DNA of 64,000 nt from NCBI GenBank assembly GCA_014904845.1, contig MU119332.1, positions 1 through 64,000 of the forward strand. The letters run 5' to 3'. The position numbers were made by a program, and so were the translations under genes. Under the pieces are notes generated by a model. It saw nothing but the letters and a program-made list of their open reading frames with translations. It had not been told where the DNA came from and did not search any database. Positions 1-12,464 of this stretch are shown here, in pieces (the stretch's first letter is position 1; every line of letters starts with the position of its first letter). The stretch comes from Acephala macrosclerotiorum (taxonomy: Eukaryota > Ascomycota > Leotiomycetes > Helotiales > Mollisiaceae).

Positions 1-2450
1 TTTTTTTTTTATTTTTATAATTATTTTTTTAGTTTTTATTTATTTAAAAAAAAAAAATTTTTAAATATTAATTATATTTTATATAGTTTTATTATTTTAT
101 ATTAATAATATTTAATATAATAATAAACGCTTTATTAGTATTTATATTGAAATTTAATAATTTTAATTTTGTATTTATTAATACGATTTTTAAAATATTA
201 TTTAATATAAATATTAATTGAAATAAAATTATTATTAAGTATTTTTATTATAATAAATAATAATATATTAATTTTATTATTATTATTTGTAATAATTATA
301 TTTTCGTAAAAGAAAACATTTTTTTATAATTTTTTTATATAATTATAATCGAATAAAAATAATAATTAGTTTTTATAATAATATTATTATTTTTTTATAA
401 TTTGTTAATTAATCAATTTACGTACTATATTAATATATTTGAATTAGTAAATAGTAAAAAAACTTTATAAAATACTTTAAAAATTAATTTGCGTAAAAGT
501 ATTTAATACGTATTTTAAAAAAATTAAAAAATTATTTTATAAAATTAATAATAATAAAAGATTATAATAAATTATTAATATTTTATAATTATTAATTGAA
601 TTGTTTATTTTTATAAATTAATAAATTTTCGAGTTTGAATATTTATTAATTAATAATATAAAATTTGTTTTTCGAATTTAATTTAAATATTTTAATTTTT
701 ATAAAACAAATTAAATATTTTAAATATAATTTTTAAAACGAAATTAAATTATAAAAATTTAATATTGATTTAATATAATTAAATTATTTAAAATTTAAAT
801 ATTATATAAAATATTAAATACATAAAATATATTTTTAAATTTATTAATTATAATTAATCAAATAATCGATTTATTTATAATTTATAATCGAAATATAAAA
901 ATAATATATATAATTATTAAACTATAAAAATTAAATTATTTTAATAAAAATTTTATATCAAAAAAATAAATACAAATAAAAACACGAAAATAAAAAAAAT
1001 AAAAATAAAAACGTTTTTTTTTTTAAAAATAAAATTCAAATTTAATATTAAAAATACAAAAAATAAACTAATAAAAAATTGTAATATAATACGACGATTA
1101 AAACAATTATAATTATTTATTAAATAAATTAAATATTTTTAAATAATATTAAAATAAATAAATAATAAATTATAATTTTTAAAATATTATTAAATATTTA
1201 ATATTTAATTTTTCGAATTATTTAATAATATTATAATTAAATAATATTTAAAATATTAAAAAAAATCGAATATAATACTCGTAATAATAAAAATATTTAT
1301 TATATTTAAATTATTACGTTTATATTATTTTTAAAAAAATATAAATCGATTAATTATATTTTTATTTATTAAATTAAAATAATTAAAATATAAAATTACG
1401 TATATTAAATTAATTAAATATAAATTATTATTAGTTTTTATTTTATATTATTTAATAATCGAAATATAAATTTTTCATTTTTCGAATAAAATTAAATAAT
1501 TAAAAATATAATAAAAAAATTAAAAAATATAAACGTAATATATAAATTTTAATATTATTATAATAATTTTAAAGTTTTTCGATTTAAAAAAACGTAAAAA
1601 AAAATCGATAAAAAATATTAAAAAATTAATACATTAAAATATTAAATTATAATAATTTTAAAATAAATAAAATTGAATTAAAATTATTTTAAAATTTTGA
1701 AATTAAATTGTATTTATATAATTATTAAAACGTTAAAAAAAAAAAAAACAATAATATAAATTTAAAACAATTTTATTATTAAATATATTATATATTTTAA
1801 AATAGTAATATAAATACGAAATATTATATAAAAAAATTAAATTTTAATTAAATTTTCAATGTAAAATCAATTAATATTAATTATAATATTATAATTTTAT
1901 TAATTATTAAAATATAAATAATTCGAAAAATAATTAAAATAAGAAAATTATTAATTTAATTTAATATTTAAAATTAAATTGTCGATTATACGATTATAAA
2001 TTAATTTTTATATTACGATTTGAATTTTTCGATTTTTATTAATCGTAATAAAAATTTGTTTTATAAAAAAATATATTTTAATTAAATATATAATTTATCG
2101 TTTTCGTATTCAAATTATTTTTTAAATTAATAATTTCAAATGCATTTTCGTAGAATTATAATATTGAAATTTTTATAAAATCGATAAAATTATATTACGA
2201 TTAATTATAAGTACGATATTAGTATTAAAACAATTAAATTAAAAAAGATTTTCGTATTTAAACGAGTTATTTTTATTTACTCGAGATTTTAAAAGCGATA
2301 AAAATATTATTATATAAATATTAAATAAATATAATATTAATTTTTTAAAATAAATTAAAAAATAAAAACGATATTAAAAAAAAAAACGTTTTATTTATTA
2401 AAATTACTTTAAATAAATTATAAAATTGAACTACGAATTATATATTATTT
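1..2450. repeat. AT-only isochore, RIP-type degraded repeat DNA
   Basis: The sequence is almost entirely A and T and has no open frame of useful length. In a hand count of 1261-1740 (480 bases) there are 15 C and 17 G, about 6.7% GC, and 12 of the 15 C sit in CpG. Fungal RIP turns C into T in duplicated DNA, mainly at CpA, so this reads as an old transposon block mutated to near exhaustion. No transposon family can be recognised. GC rises over the last 200 bases and normal composition returns abruptly near 2450. Confidence 0.85.
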
Positions 2451-4658
2451 GACAAAAGGGATTTAAAATCTACTTCGGTAGAAACTTTGCGAGAGAGCAA
2501 AAACGGATTCCCGGGCAAAATTCGGTAAGGAAATTGTAGCCGAGGCATATAAAAAGCTAAAATGGGTTCCAAATTATAGTGCGCAGATTGACTCAAGGCC
2601 TGCTCAGGATATTTAGGCTTTGCTCAGGCTTTGCTCAGGCTTGCTCAAGCTTGCTCAGGCTCTGCTCCGGAATGTTCACCCTCAGCTCAGGTTAAAGCAG
2701 CAATTGCTCACGTCCGTAGACTAAAACGGAACCAGCGAAAGGGAAAATTAATCCTAAGTCTTTGGGTACTTCGCCTGTCGCCCGAATAGTCTCGGGGAGG
2801 TCGGTCGCAACGCGCCACCGCCGACCGCCAAGAGCATTTGGTTTCTTATTTCATATCACCGCTGGTGTGGTAATTGCAACCTCTTCCGATGCTTCTGCTA
2901 CTGTGCATGCCTCTGATTGGACAGCTTGTTCAATATTTTGAACAGCCGCGTCGCTTCCTATTCAGCTGTGATCGTTAAGGGACTTTCTCGGGATGAGTTT
3001 GGGGGCGGCAATATGTGCAAGTGAGGGAGAAAAATGGTGGCGTCTCAGTTTATCCTGCCTAAATACCCCTGAAAGGAGGTGTTGGAATGTTGCTCCTTCT
3101 CGCTTCACCAACACCTCATACAAGGTTGAATCACCGTTATTTTTGGCCTGGGCTGCTCTATTGGGCTTCAACTGCTTTCATTTTTCTGTGCATCGTATTT
3201 ACTTTGCCATTTATTATCCACCTCGTATGCTTCATTTGACGTTCCTCATGTTCAACCACTCGCTTTGGGGCTTTCGTCAACCAAATTGGGGTTTACTTCA
3301 GTGTTACTGCAGAGGACCGCGTGCTATGAATCCATCAGCTCGGCCAAGTGGCTAAATGTCAACTCAGAAACAGGCTGCATTTCTTATTTCATAAATATTC
3401 ATCTTACTCTTAAGCCCCCTGCGGTAACCATTCTCGTCGTTCAGACCTTCTCAATTCTATACACTTCACGACGATCTTCTGAATCTCAAATCTAGAAGTA
3501 AAGATGATTTTCGATATAAAGTGCACTTTCATTTTGGCTTTTTTGCGCCAGTACCTACGCTTTACCCTTGATTGATTTCATCGATGCCAGCAGCAAAACA
3601 AGTATCATGTCCCTTCTCTTGGCCCACAGCCCAGTGCCTGGAATTCTTGTTTGCCCCTCCCCCCATGAAAGGCTGCTGGATTTGAGCATCTCCCCTCGAG
3701 TTCGAGTTCGAGTTGGAAACAAACGAAATGTTCGTTTAGTGTTGCTAATGATATCGCTGTACAGTCAGGGACGTCAACTGCGGCGGCAAAGTCTTTACAC
3801 GTCAAGAAATCATAAACAGAAAGACTCAAATGGCGGCTGGTCAGAGGGGTAAATACCCAGAAAATTACAACAACGACGAAACTCCGTCGCCGCTCTTCGG
3901 GACAGATAAATAATTGATGACGTTTCCTCTGATGGACCCTGTATACACAAGTCAGCACATTTTTTTATTTTTTTCATATCATCTATTCCGGTCACTGGAT
4001 TACGTTGATGAAAAGTAGCTAGATTGCCTGGGAAATATCGAGTTGTAGCGGTTTACACCCCTCCGACTACAAATCCGGAAGAGGCTGCGGTTTGGGCGTA
4101 TCAGGGTTGTATGTATCATCCAAATGCGCAGGACGGATCTTTTAAGAAGTGTGGTAATGTTGCTACAACCTGAACTGGTGAAATTTCGCTTGATACTGTC
4201 GAGATTTGATTCTCTTTCTTGGGAATTTAGTAATATTGCTGTATCTGCTTCAATCCACTCGCTGAACCCGGTGTTATTCAAATGCGGTCATGTTATCCGG
4301 TGTCACTTGCTGTGGCCGTCAATATTTCCCCTCAATTATACTGTAAGCGAATACGCGAACACGCGAATACGCCGCGAAGGACAGTTGATATTGCTTCTCC
4401 AAAAATAGAACCACACGTCGATATTTCCGCCTTTCGCATCATCTGCGCCAATCTCAGCCAAGTGAAACCACAGGCTTATACCTAACGAGAGCAGGATCCG
4501 GAATCTTTCGTTATCCGATTCCGAACACAAAGGTCGTACCACCTAGTACAGTGTATCCTGAGGGATGATTAACATCCGATGATTTCCCTATTGTTACGCT
4601 CCTCCGTCTCCACCACACTTCTACTTCTTTCTATAACATTCTTATCCCCTTCTCAAAC
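2451..4658. other. Border region without a supported gene
   Basis: Composition is normal, with many short open frames on both strands but none with a recognisable domain, codon pattern or convincing start and splice context. A decamer repeat lies at 2601-2670. The last 80 bases are C/T-rich and serve as the leader of the membrane protein gene at 4659. The segment could be an unmutated remnant of the repeat block on its left, but I see no terminal repeat or transposase to support that. Confidence 0.5.
2601..2670. repeat. Decamer tandem repeat (TTGCTCAGGC-like)
   Basis: Roughly seven adjoining 10-base units resemble TTGCTCAGGC, with the best copies at 2621-2660 and degenerate ones on either side. 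The array lies about 150 bases inside the normal-composition side of the AT isochore border. It is not translated in any supported gene. Confidence 0.75.
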
Positions 4659-5578
4659 ATGGCATTCGAAACTCTTATCTCAGCTTACTCGCTCACTCCC
4701 CCAAACTACCCTCTCCTTCTATCCTCCTTCATCACCTTCGCATTTGGCTACATCGAATACGTCTACTCCTTCCTCCTCGTGATCCACGAACACAAAGCTC
4801 CATATCCATTATGGATGCACACATTCTACTTCGCTCATGACTCCACCTGGTGCATCCGTCTTTTCCTCGCCGCTTCGGAACATGATTGGAACTGGTTCCT
4901 GACTGGAACAAGTGCCGCGCTTCTCGTGTGGAATGGGTTCGAGGTGTTTAATTTATGGATGGCTGTCACCGTTGAGCGTCAGGATATCTGGGGAAAGAAG
5001 GGGTCTGGTAGAGAAAAGGGGAGGGAGGAGATTGGGGTGAAGGGACCAATACTCGATATCATTCAACAAATTTTGGGGTTTTATTGTGTTGTTAATCTCT
5101 TCATTTCCTTCATGGGCCCCGATGCCCTCTTCGAATGGTTCCTCTTTACCAACGTTCTGATAGCCTGGTGAGTTTCCACTTCCCTTTCTCTTTCCATTTT
5201 CTCCTTCCGTCTCTGGAGACCTGAGAGGCGCAACTATTCTACGCGAAGATCCCACTACTGCTTGGACTATCACAAACATCTGAAAGAAGTATATTGACTC
5301 TGATATCTTTGGGAAATAGGGGACCAGGAACACTCTGGCGCACTCGCCAAGATCGTCATGGCTGTTCGATAGGGCTTGCATTAGTGATTGTAATAGCAAC
5401 AATAAACACATTCGCTCCATGGAGTATGTGGGTTCTTGCTATGCCGGAACGATTCGGTGGGGTTTGGTTTTATGGGAGTGGGGTTGTGTTTACTTGGATT
5501 GCGGTTAGCAATCTGATGGTTGTGGTGGGGTTGAAAAAGAAGAAGTGGGAGAAAGGGGAGGGGAGGGTGATTTGGTAG
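4659..5578 (+). CDS. Multi-pass membrane protein, family not named
   Basis: Two exons, 4659-5167 and 5320-5578, encode 255 residues. The 152-bp intron has a GTGAGT donor and an AATAG acceptor, and it joins a split TGG codon so that both flanking frames read through as one hydrophobic protein. About six membrane segments can be seen, including ones near residues 18-45, 85-105, 145-170 and in the last 80 residues. A polar, Lys/Glu/Gly-rich loop lies near residues 108-130, and the tail is basic (LKKKKW). A motif MHTFYFAHDSTW sits at the start of the second membrane region. I do not recognise the family. The ATG follows a C/T-rich leader typical of expressed fungal genes. Nothing nearby hints at a pathway. 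Confidence 0.8.
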
Positions 5579-6768
5579 GGGTGAGAGGATGAGGGTGGAA
5601 AGGAGATCTTTGAGGTATAGGATCAAGGGTTGTTGATTGGCGAGGACTTGGTGGGAAGGCGTACGGGCGGACTGAAGCGAGCGTGACGTTTAAAAAGTGA
5701 GGTGAAGTGCGTTTAAGTTGATGAGAACTTGGATAAGAAGAGTGGTTCTTGCGCGAGCAAATCTTAAATATGAAGTAAAAGAAGGGTAAAAGTGAAAGAC
5801 CGAAACAATGAGATCTAGAGCTCAGCAAAAAAAAAAAAACCGGCAAAAATACAACCTTCAAATCATATATCCACCAGGCTCTTTTCTAGGGATCTACATC
5901 CTAGCCAAGATATCAGCTAAGACCGTTTTAGAAGCTTCGTTAGCAAGAAAAGTAATTTTTAACTATGCATAAACCCCCTCCCCTTCCCCTTTATTGTACC
6001 TGAACCCAAGCCTCTGATTTGCTGGCCCGAATCATTGTGGTACCGAGATAGTATCACGTGTATTCTCCCCCCTGATTTCGGTCCCAAGTGACGGGTATGA
6101 GACTAGATAGGTGAGTTTGTGATTACCATGCTGAGTGTGCCTGTCCTTACTTCTCAAGGGGAAGGCGAGCTAGCTTGATATGGGTATTGCGATGGCCACG
6201 CTAGCCTCCTTCGTTCTTGCCTCTCGTTTGAAAACTATTAGTAGAGGGAAGCTATTCACAGTCACCAGTCTGTCAAGGTAGACTTTTTAAGAGTCGTGAG
6301 GTGTCAAGTCTCATTAGGCCATCATCTACAGAGGTGCGGACTTTTATGGTAGTACAGGACCGATGCAAGACCAGCACAAGGAAAAAGAAAGTGGAAGGGA
6401 GAGAGGAGGTAGCAGAAATGGTGGAGATATTTTGAATATACATAGACAGCTGTAGCATAGAACCGCAAGCCCGTTCCTGGTATGTGAAGATTTTGTTTAC
6501 CTTTACCTTTGACCCTATCCTCAGCACTCCATTTATCCCATTTCATAGCAAGTAATCCTTTTTCTGCGTTAAAAAGCGCTGTCCTTCCTTCCTGGTATCA
6601 TAGCAAGCGAATGCTTCACCTTTCAAATAACCATCCCATATCCGCACATGGCCACCATTTCATCGCATCGGTATATCATCATAGATACATAATCATCGCT
6701 CATTCGTTATTTTTCGTCGTCCGCCCCTGTTGAGCCATTCCAGGCTTGGTATCTGTCTCCTTTCCCGC
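5579..6768. other. Intergenic, convergent 3' ends
   Basis: This stretch lies between the end of the membrane protein gene and the end of the Zn2Cys6 gene on the opposite strand, so it is expected to hold only 3' UTRs and spacer. An A-run at 5827-5838 is the only obvious low-complexity feature. The short frames here have no recognisable content. Confidence 0.5.
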
Positions 6769-9700
6769 TCATCTTGGTGTATTCGCGCCCATGAAAATAT
6801 TGTTCCCAAATCCCGCTTGATCGCCCTGCTGCTGCTGTCCCTGTGCATCTGGACTCATCTGAGGATCGGCATTCGTTGGATAGAATTGGAACGCCGGGTC
6901 AATAGCGCCACCATTTTGGATGTATGAATCCCAAGCTTCCTGCTGCATGGTTAGCTTGCTGTCACATTCATCTTACCTTTACGAAGAAAGCGGAAATAGA
7001 AGGGAGGAAACCAGAATCACATACCCAATCCAGATTTGCGGGTACATCCATCATCCCCTGGCCGCTTCCCGCATTTCCAAACACTGAGAACGGACTCGCG
7101 ACTGAATTCAAGTTCCCGAATGGATTTGACTGGTCCATCGTATAGTTTGGAGTCATGCTAGTCCCGTTGGATGAAGGATCACTCATATTCAAATCCATAT
7201 TATACCTCGTCCCCCCGGGACTCTGCGCCATCGCATTGAACATCGCCGCTGAGTTCGGCGTCAAACCACCAGACAGCATACCGAGCGTCATAGCAGCCGA
7301 GTGCTCAGGTCTCAGATTCTCATCGTCGAATTGTGCGAATACCTCAGCTGTTGTTGGACCATCTTGTTGCTGGGCTTGTCGCGAGCATTTGAGCTTATCG
7401 AGAATGACTTGCAGGATGCCAGAGGCTTTGAATGCTTCCATGGAGCTATCTGATGACCCTTTCCAGATCGCTTGCGAGTTCTCGAGGGCGTCGAGCATGT
7501 CCTTCTTTTGTGCAGGTGTCCAGAAATAAGGATCGTGGTTTGCAGGTCTCTCTGGTAATGCTTCGGTGACGCTGTCGTAGTGGAGATCTAGGCAGACGAT
7601 CATAGCTGCGAGAAGAAAGTCGTGCTTTGTAAGAGAAGAAATGAACCACTTCATTGTGCGCATTCTTCCTCCTGGTTGCGACTCTCTGTGTAGTTGAGCT
7701 TGATGTCGAAGGATCTCCATCGAGGCGTCAACCGACGCTCGTCGGGAATGAGCATATCGAGGATTTTGTCTTGCTCGGGCAATGTATTTTCTGTGCAGGA
7801 CAACCATGGTCTTCTGCCAGAAGATGTCGATATTGAAGCGTTGCATAAGGAGTGTAGCAGGGTCGTGAGTGCACTCTTCGATAGGCCGTAATCGTAGATG
7901 AGGAGCCATGTTCATCTTCAGGTCTCGTAATCGATTGTCGCGCTTCAGGACATCATCGTAGCTAACAGCCTTGCCACTGACAGCGTTGAGTTCCTCGAGG
8001 ATCTCGCCAAATTCAAAGGCAATCTGCGCCTTTGTGATCATGTACGATACCGGGGTAGGCTCCGTGAGAGGTCTCGCAGGCGGTAGAATCTTTGAATCTG
8101 GTCCAAACTCGTCCTCGAAGATATTCCTAGGCAGGGCAGTATCGCAGTCCGTGGTCCGGATCATACTCGGCAGGGCAAGCTGGAACGAAAACATAGTATC
8201 CATCTGCCGTATGAAGGCCCAGATTCGACGTCTCATCTCAGCGTGGTATGGAGTGACACCTGGGAACTTGCTCGGATCTCGATGATAGCCCATTCTCATG
8301 GAGAGTCTTACAATCATTCCCACTATCACCCAGATTCCAACTTCCGCATCCCATCGACTGTTATACTCACTGTGAACATAGAGAAGCATTGTCTCGATCG
8401 TGTAAATGTCTGACTTGGTATAATCTGAGTTGACAAGACATTGGACGGTTCGTAATCGATATTCTGAGGCTATATCTAACGTGCGACCTAATGCGCTGTT
8501 AATGGTCATTCGATAGCCAAGATTTCCAGTATAATCCTCACCTTTCCATTCCAAAGGTTCATCGCCAATCTTGTGGTAGGATTGCATCGCTAAGCACAGA
8601 ATGGAGTAAAGTAGTCCAAGCCATACGATCGATGACTTTGACGGATCTTGCCAGTGTAGCTGAAGTTGTTTATGGAAAGTAGGAGAGTGGAGGATGTGAA
8701 CAGCAGGGTCATAAGAGTTGAAGTATCGAGTCACGAGCTTATCGACGGCTGATTTAGATGGGAGCTCTGCTCGTAACTCGATGTCTGTGACTGGCGTATG
8801 GGCGCTGAAAAGGAAGGCTGGTCCATCTCGTGCAGTGCTAGGTTTCGCTTGTTTGATCTTTTCGTAGTTTTTCTCGAGTTCCTTCTTGTGTGACGAGAAG
8901 TAATTCTTGACTTCGGCAATCTAGAGAGAACAATTAGCAAGTGGCTCATGACGTTACAACAAGCTTCTGACTCGTGACAGGATAGTGCATAGCTATAGAA
9001 GCTAGGTCCAGAAGAGTATGTGAAACGCTCCATTAGATCTTCTCGTAGGGTGAGGGCCTGCCGCATGGTGCGTATAGGACCGCAACCCGCTTTGGGACGA
9101 CTGCTGATGGTACCGGCGTCCCCGAGACTACCAACCAACACCTCTTTATAAAGAAGACATCACCAACTGAATAGAGAATAGAAATACTCACATCTGCTAG
9201 GACCAAGTGCCAATGCGAATCTCCAAAATACAATGATTTCCCCTTGTCTGCGTCAACTTTGAGAACGCCTAGAGAGTTAGTCACACCATCTACTTCGCTG
9301 TCTTCGCCCTCTTCTTCTTCCTTGATCATATCATCGTCATCTCTGTCCTGTTCGAGGGGGAAGGAGGCAGAGCCAGTACTATCGCTCTGTGAGCGGCTGA
9401 TGGCCGCTGCTGCGGCAGCAGGTCCAGCTGACTGAGCTCCATTCGTCATCAACGACAAGACTAGGCCTTCTAAACGGTCAATACGGTTTTGCATATCATC
9501 AGGGCTGGTTGCTCCTTGACTTTGGTTTTTCTTTCGAGTCCCCGGCGCCGCATACGAGCAAGAGGAGGCATCGCCTCTCCTGATGCAGTTCTCGCATGGG
9601 TGCGACCGGTTACACTTCAACCTGCGAATAAGTCAGTAATCGCCGGGGCTATCGTGCAACAAATACCAAAAGAGGCAAATGAGGGAGCCAAAGAAGAAGA

Positions 9701-9834
9701 GAGACTCACTTTCTGTGCCTGCACGGCCCACATGACAGGGGCACTCTGTTCCTCTTCCGCACCACCCGATACTGGGCGTCTGGGGAGTGACCTCCAGCGC
9801 TGGAGGAGGTAGTGGAAGGCGGTGTTGGCGTCAT
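6769..9834 (-). CDS. Zn2Cys6 fungal-specific transcription factor
   Basis: Four exons read leftward (9834-9710, 9621-9192, 8920-7025, 6942-6769) and encode 874 residues. The Zn(II)2Cys6 cluster is at residues 35-63 (Cys35, 38, 45, 51, 54, 63) and is split by intron 1 inside CRHRK/LKC. A linker with an Ala run and an acidic stretch follows. Then comes the conserved block GDSHWHLVLAD/IAEVKNYF, joined across a 271-bp intron, and the long fungal-specific TF (middle homology) domain with TRYFNSYDPAV and MGYHRDPSKFPG. The last exon ends in a Gln/Asn-rich tail. The protein should be a nuclear DNA-binding regulator of unknown targets. It does not look like the amylase regulator AmyR, so I do not link it to the starch genes. 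Intron 2 is longer than the others and contains an open stretch at 8926-9141, but that cannot be joined in phase. Confidence 0.9.
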
Positions 9835-12464
9835 GATGATTAAAGTATATTGCTAAGATTCCGGGTTGGAGAACACGGAGAAGATGGGTGGAGTGACCTC
9901 AACCCGAGCGATATATCCTTTCAACCAGCACCTGGAGTGGGGCGTTTACGCGGAAGGGTTGCCCTTTATGGGGAGCTCGACGCTCTTCCAGTCGATCTGG
10001 CAGCGGTCTGGTTCTCCACGTAGCCAACGGCCGGCCAATGGTGAAGAGGCGAGGCACACTTGTGAAGGAGCTCCTCCCGCAGTCGGTTTAGGCGAGGAAG
10101 CAGGGTGCTGTCTCGTTCGACAGACCTACGGACCTGACCTTAGGGCTAAGTGGTGGAGATAGCGTCGTTGATGCAGATGACCAACAGCCTTATGTCCACT
10201 AAGCAGTGGTAGTCGACGCCTAGGTCTGGCGTATATATGCTGCCTGTTCGTCCCCCAAAGTCTGTTCGCGCCTTTTGACGTTTGCCAATGAATGGGGCCG
10301 AAGAGGGAACGCAATCTTAGTGCTCCTTGTTTTACCAAGCGAAGTCCCGCGCCGTGGCTCCAAATTATCTCACGATATTGTTCGCGACAGCCCTAAGCTG
10401 ATCTTCGAGATTCTTTTCCCGCCGCGCAATAACAAGGCCCCTTTACTGATTACTCAGATGGATATCCCAATACCACACAATCTGGCCTTTTCCCTGTGTC
10501 AGATTCGCCTCTCGAAGCAATAACGCCGAAACGATAGCCAATTCTGTGGGTTTCGTCTCCGAACGGCTTCTGCGGAGAAGAGAAGTGTTGGACCTCAGTG
10601 CAGACCGCCTCAAATGTATCCCAGCCTATGCAGATGTCCTGCAGGCTTCCAGAGACGAAGCTGCTCAGCCTTGCGAGATAGTGCGCCACTGGCTTTCGGT
10701 CGGATGCGATTTACACCGTTGTGTGTGGGATGGTCAATGGACGTGAGGAGGTATCCTCAATTGCACCTCTCGGATTTCCGGCGTCGACTCGGCGAGGAGA
10801 ATTCGCAATCCGTTGTAGCAGAAGTTCCACTCAGTTCCTGGAAATTTGTCAGTTCTATTCGCCTAGCTTGATTTATCAACACTAATTGCAAAATGCAGAA
10901 TGTTCTTACTGATTAGGAAGTTGTCCTGCACAGAACAAGATCTGGTGCTGCAGCCTCAAACGGCTCGGTACCGCCAAGAATGGAAAGCAAAAGCGGCGGA
11001 GTCCAGGCGATGTCGTCTTTGGATCTAATTCCAAATGACTCTTGCGCGACTCGACATGAAGTTATTCGAGGAGGTGGTGCTCGGTCATCAAGCGTTGACG
11101 TTGAAGCAGGCGACTCCAAGTTGGTGTGGCTTTAGCGGGAGATGGCAAGGCTGAAGTGGGGAAGTTTATTGGTTGGCTTGTTGCTGTACCTCAGCCCGGA
11201 TGCAACGCCTGGGGTGCTTTTTGGTCGGCCGAAAGGTCAAGACTTCGGATGCACGTCGTTGTCGTCGAGATTCTTTGCCACCTAATATGTTGTGCGGGAA
11301 GGGTGTCGTCGTCGCTGCACCAAGGCAGCAAAAGGCGTCGTCGTCGGAAGAAACACACTGGGATATAGGAAGTAGCGTGCTGACAAAGGACGCAAGGGAT
11401 AGACTTGAGTGAGGAGGGAATAGTGCATTTGGTGTCAGCCGCCTTATGACTCACGACCGATCGTTTTTGAGGGAAGAAAAGTCTACAGCTTCCTCCTCAA
11501 CCAAGTTTCGAAAGCTTGAATTGGCGTCTAAGTCCGATATCTCCGCACCTTATTCAGGGCGCCATAAAATTTCCCCAACTTCTCGTGTAGCATTGAGCTA
11601 CACTGTATCATTTTTGCTCGTGGAGAGCTAGAGAAGTCTCTTCATCCGCTACCGTATATATGTAGCGGGCACCCTCCCAACTCTCATTTTCATGTCTTTG
11701 CATTTCTTATCTGGCTTTATCATCGCACTATCAATATTGGCATATGCGACCTGATAGCCAAATCGCAGTTCGGCGAAGTTACACGAAAACGGGTTTGTCT
11801 CAAGCCCATCACTTGGCAAGGCTGTAAATGAATTCGGCTTCGGAAACATGAGGGAGACAATAGACTTTTTGTTGAGACCTTCAAAGAGGTATGGAAAATT
11901 GAAAGTTAGAAATCATTTCTTGAATTTTGCATGTGCATGATCTGAAATATCTCTGCCTGTCTGGGTATATGATTTTGAACAGGGAGGAAATTCGAGTGTA
12001 GTCTTACACGTACAAGTCTATCTCCCGAGATCTACTTTCTCATATTGTATGTATGTAGTATAGTGTATTTTGAGATCTGAATTGGACGTGAATGTCCCAT
12101 TTCTTCAGGCACATTGCCGGCTCTCCTGTCAAAGACGGCTCGTTTCATAGCACTTGACCTCTCTCTCTCCTGTTCCTTTAGGCCTTCAGTCACTTCGCTA
12201 TCACGTGCGCCTGTTTTGTCATCCCCGACATTCACAACATCCTCTCGAATTGCTGCATGCACATCATCCAGATTCCACAATATGGTGTCTGTGTAACGGG
12301 CACTCCGTGACACACGTCATTGTTGCCATCGTGTTTGAGGCTGAGCAGAAACGAATTATCGCCAATAGCTCGGTGCTGCGGTGCGGAAAAGCGGGGGCTG
12401 ATCGCATCCGACTTGCGCCGTGGCTGACTTTCTCTTTCGAACATGTGAGTACTTTCCAACTTTT
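9835..12464. other. 2.6-kb intergenic region without a supported gene
   Basis: This is the 5' side of the Zn2Cys6 gene and the 3' side of the multicopper oxidase gene. All open frames are short, overlap on both strands and show no domain or splice logic. I see no transposon ends. A decayed gene cannot be excluded, but nothing supports one. Confidence 0.45.

Noticed and set aside
2993..3355. 120-codon + frame near the isochore border
   Set aside because: Its composition is mixed, and it has no domain, no relatives that I recognise and no splice support.
8926..9141. An extra exon (VLVGSLGDAG...) inside intron 2 of the Zn2Cys6 gene
   Set aside because: An acceptor exists, but none of the possible donors at its end keeps phase with the next exon. 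Direct joining of LVLAD to IAEVKNYF gives the conserved family sequence.
6769..9834. The Zn2Cys6 gene as AmyR, controlling the amylase
   Set aside because: Its domain order and conserved blocks are of another uncharacterised fungal TF family, and it is 16 kb away from the amylase.
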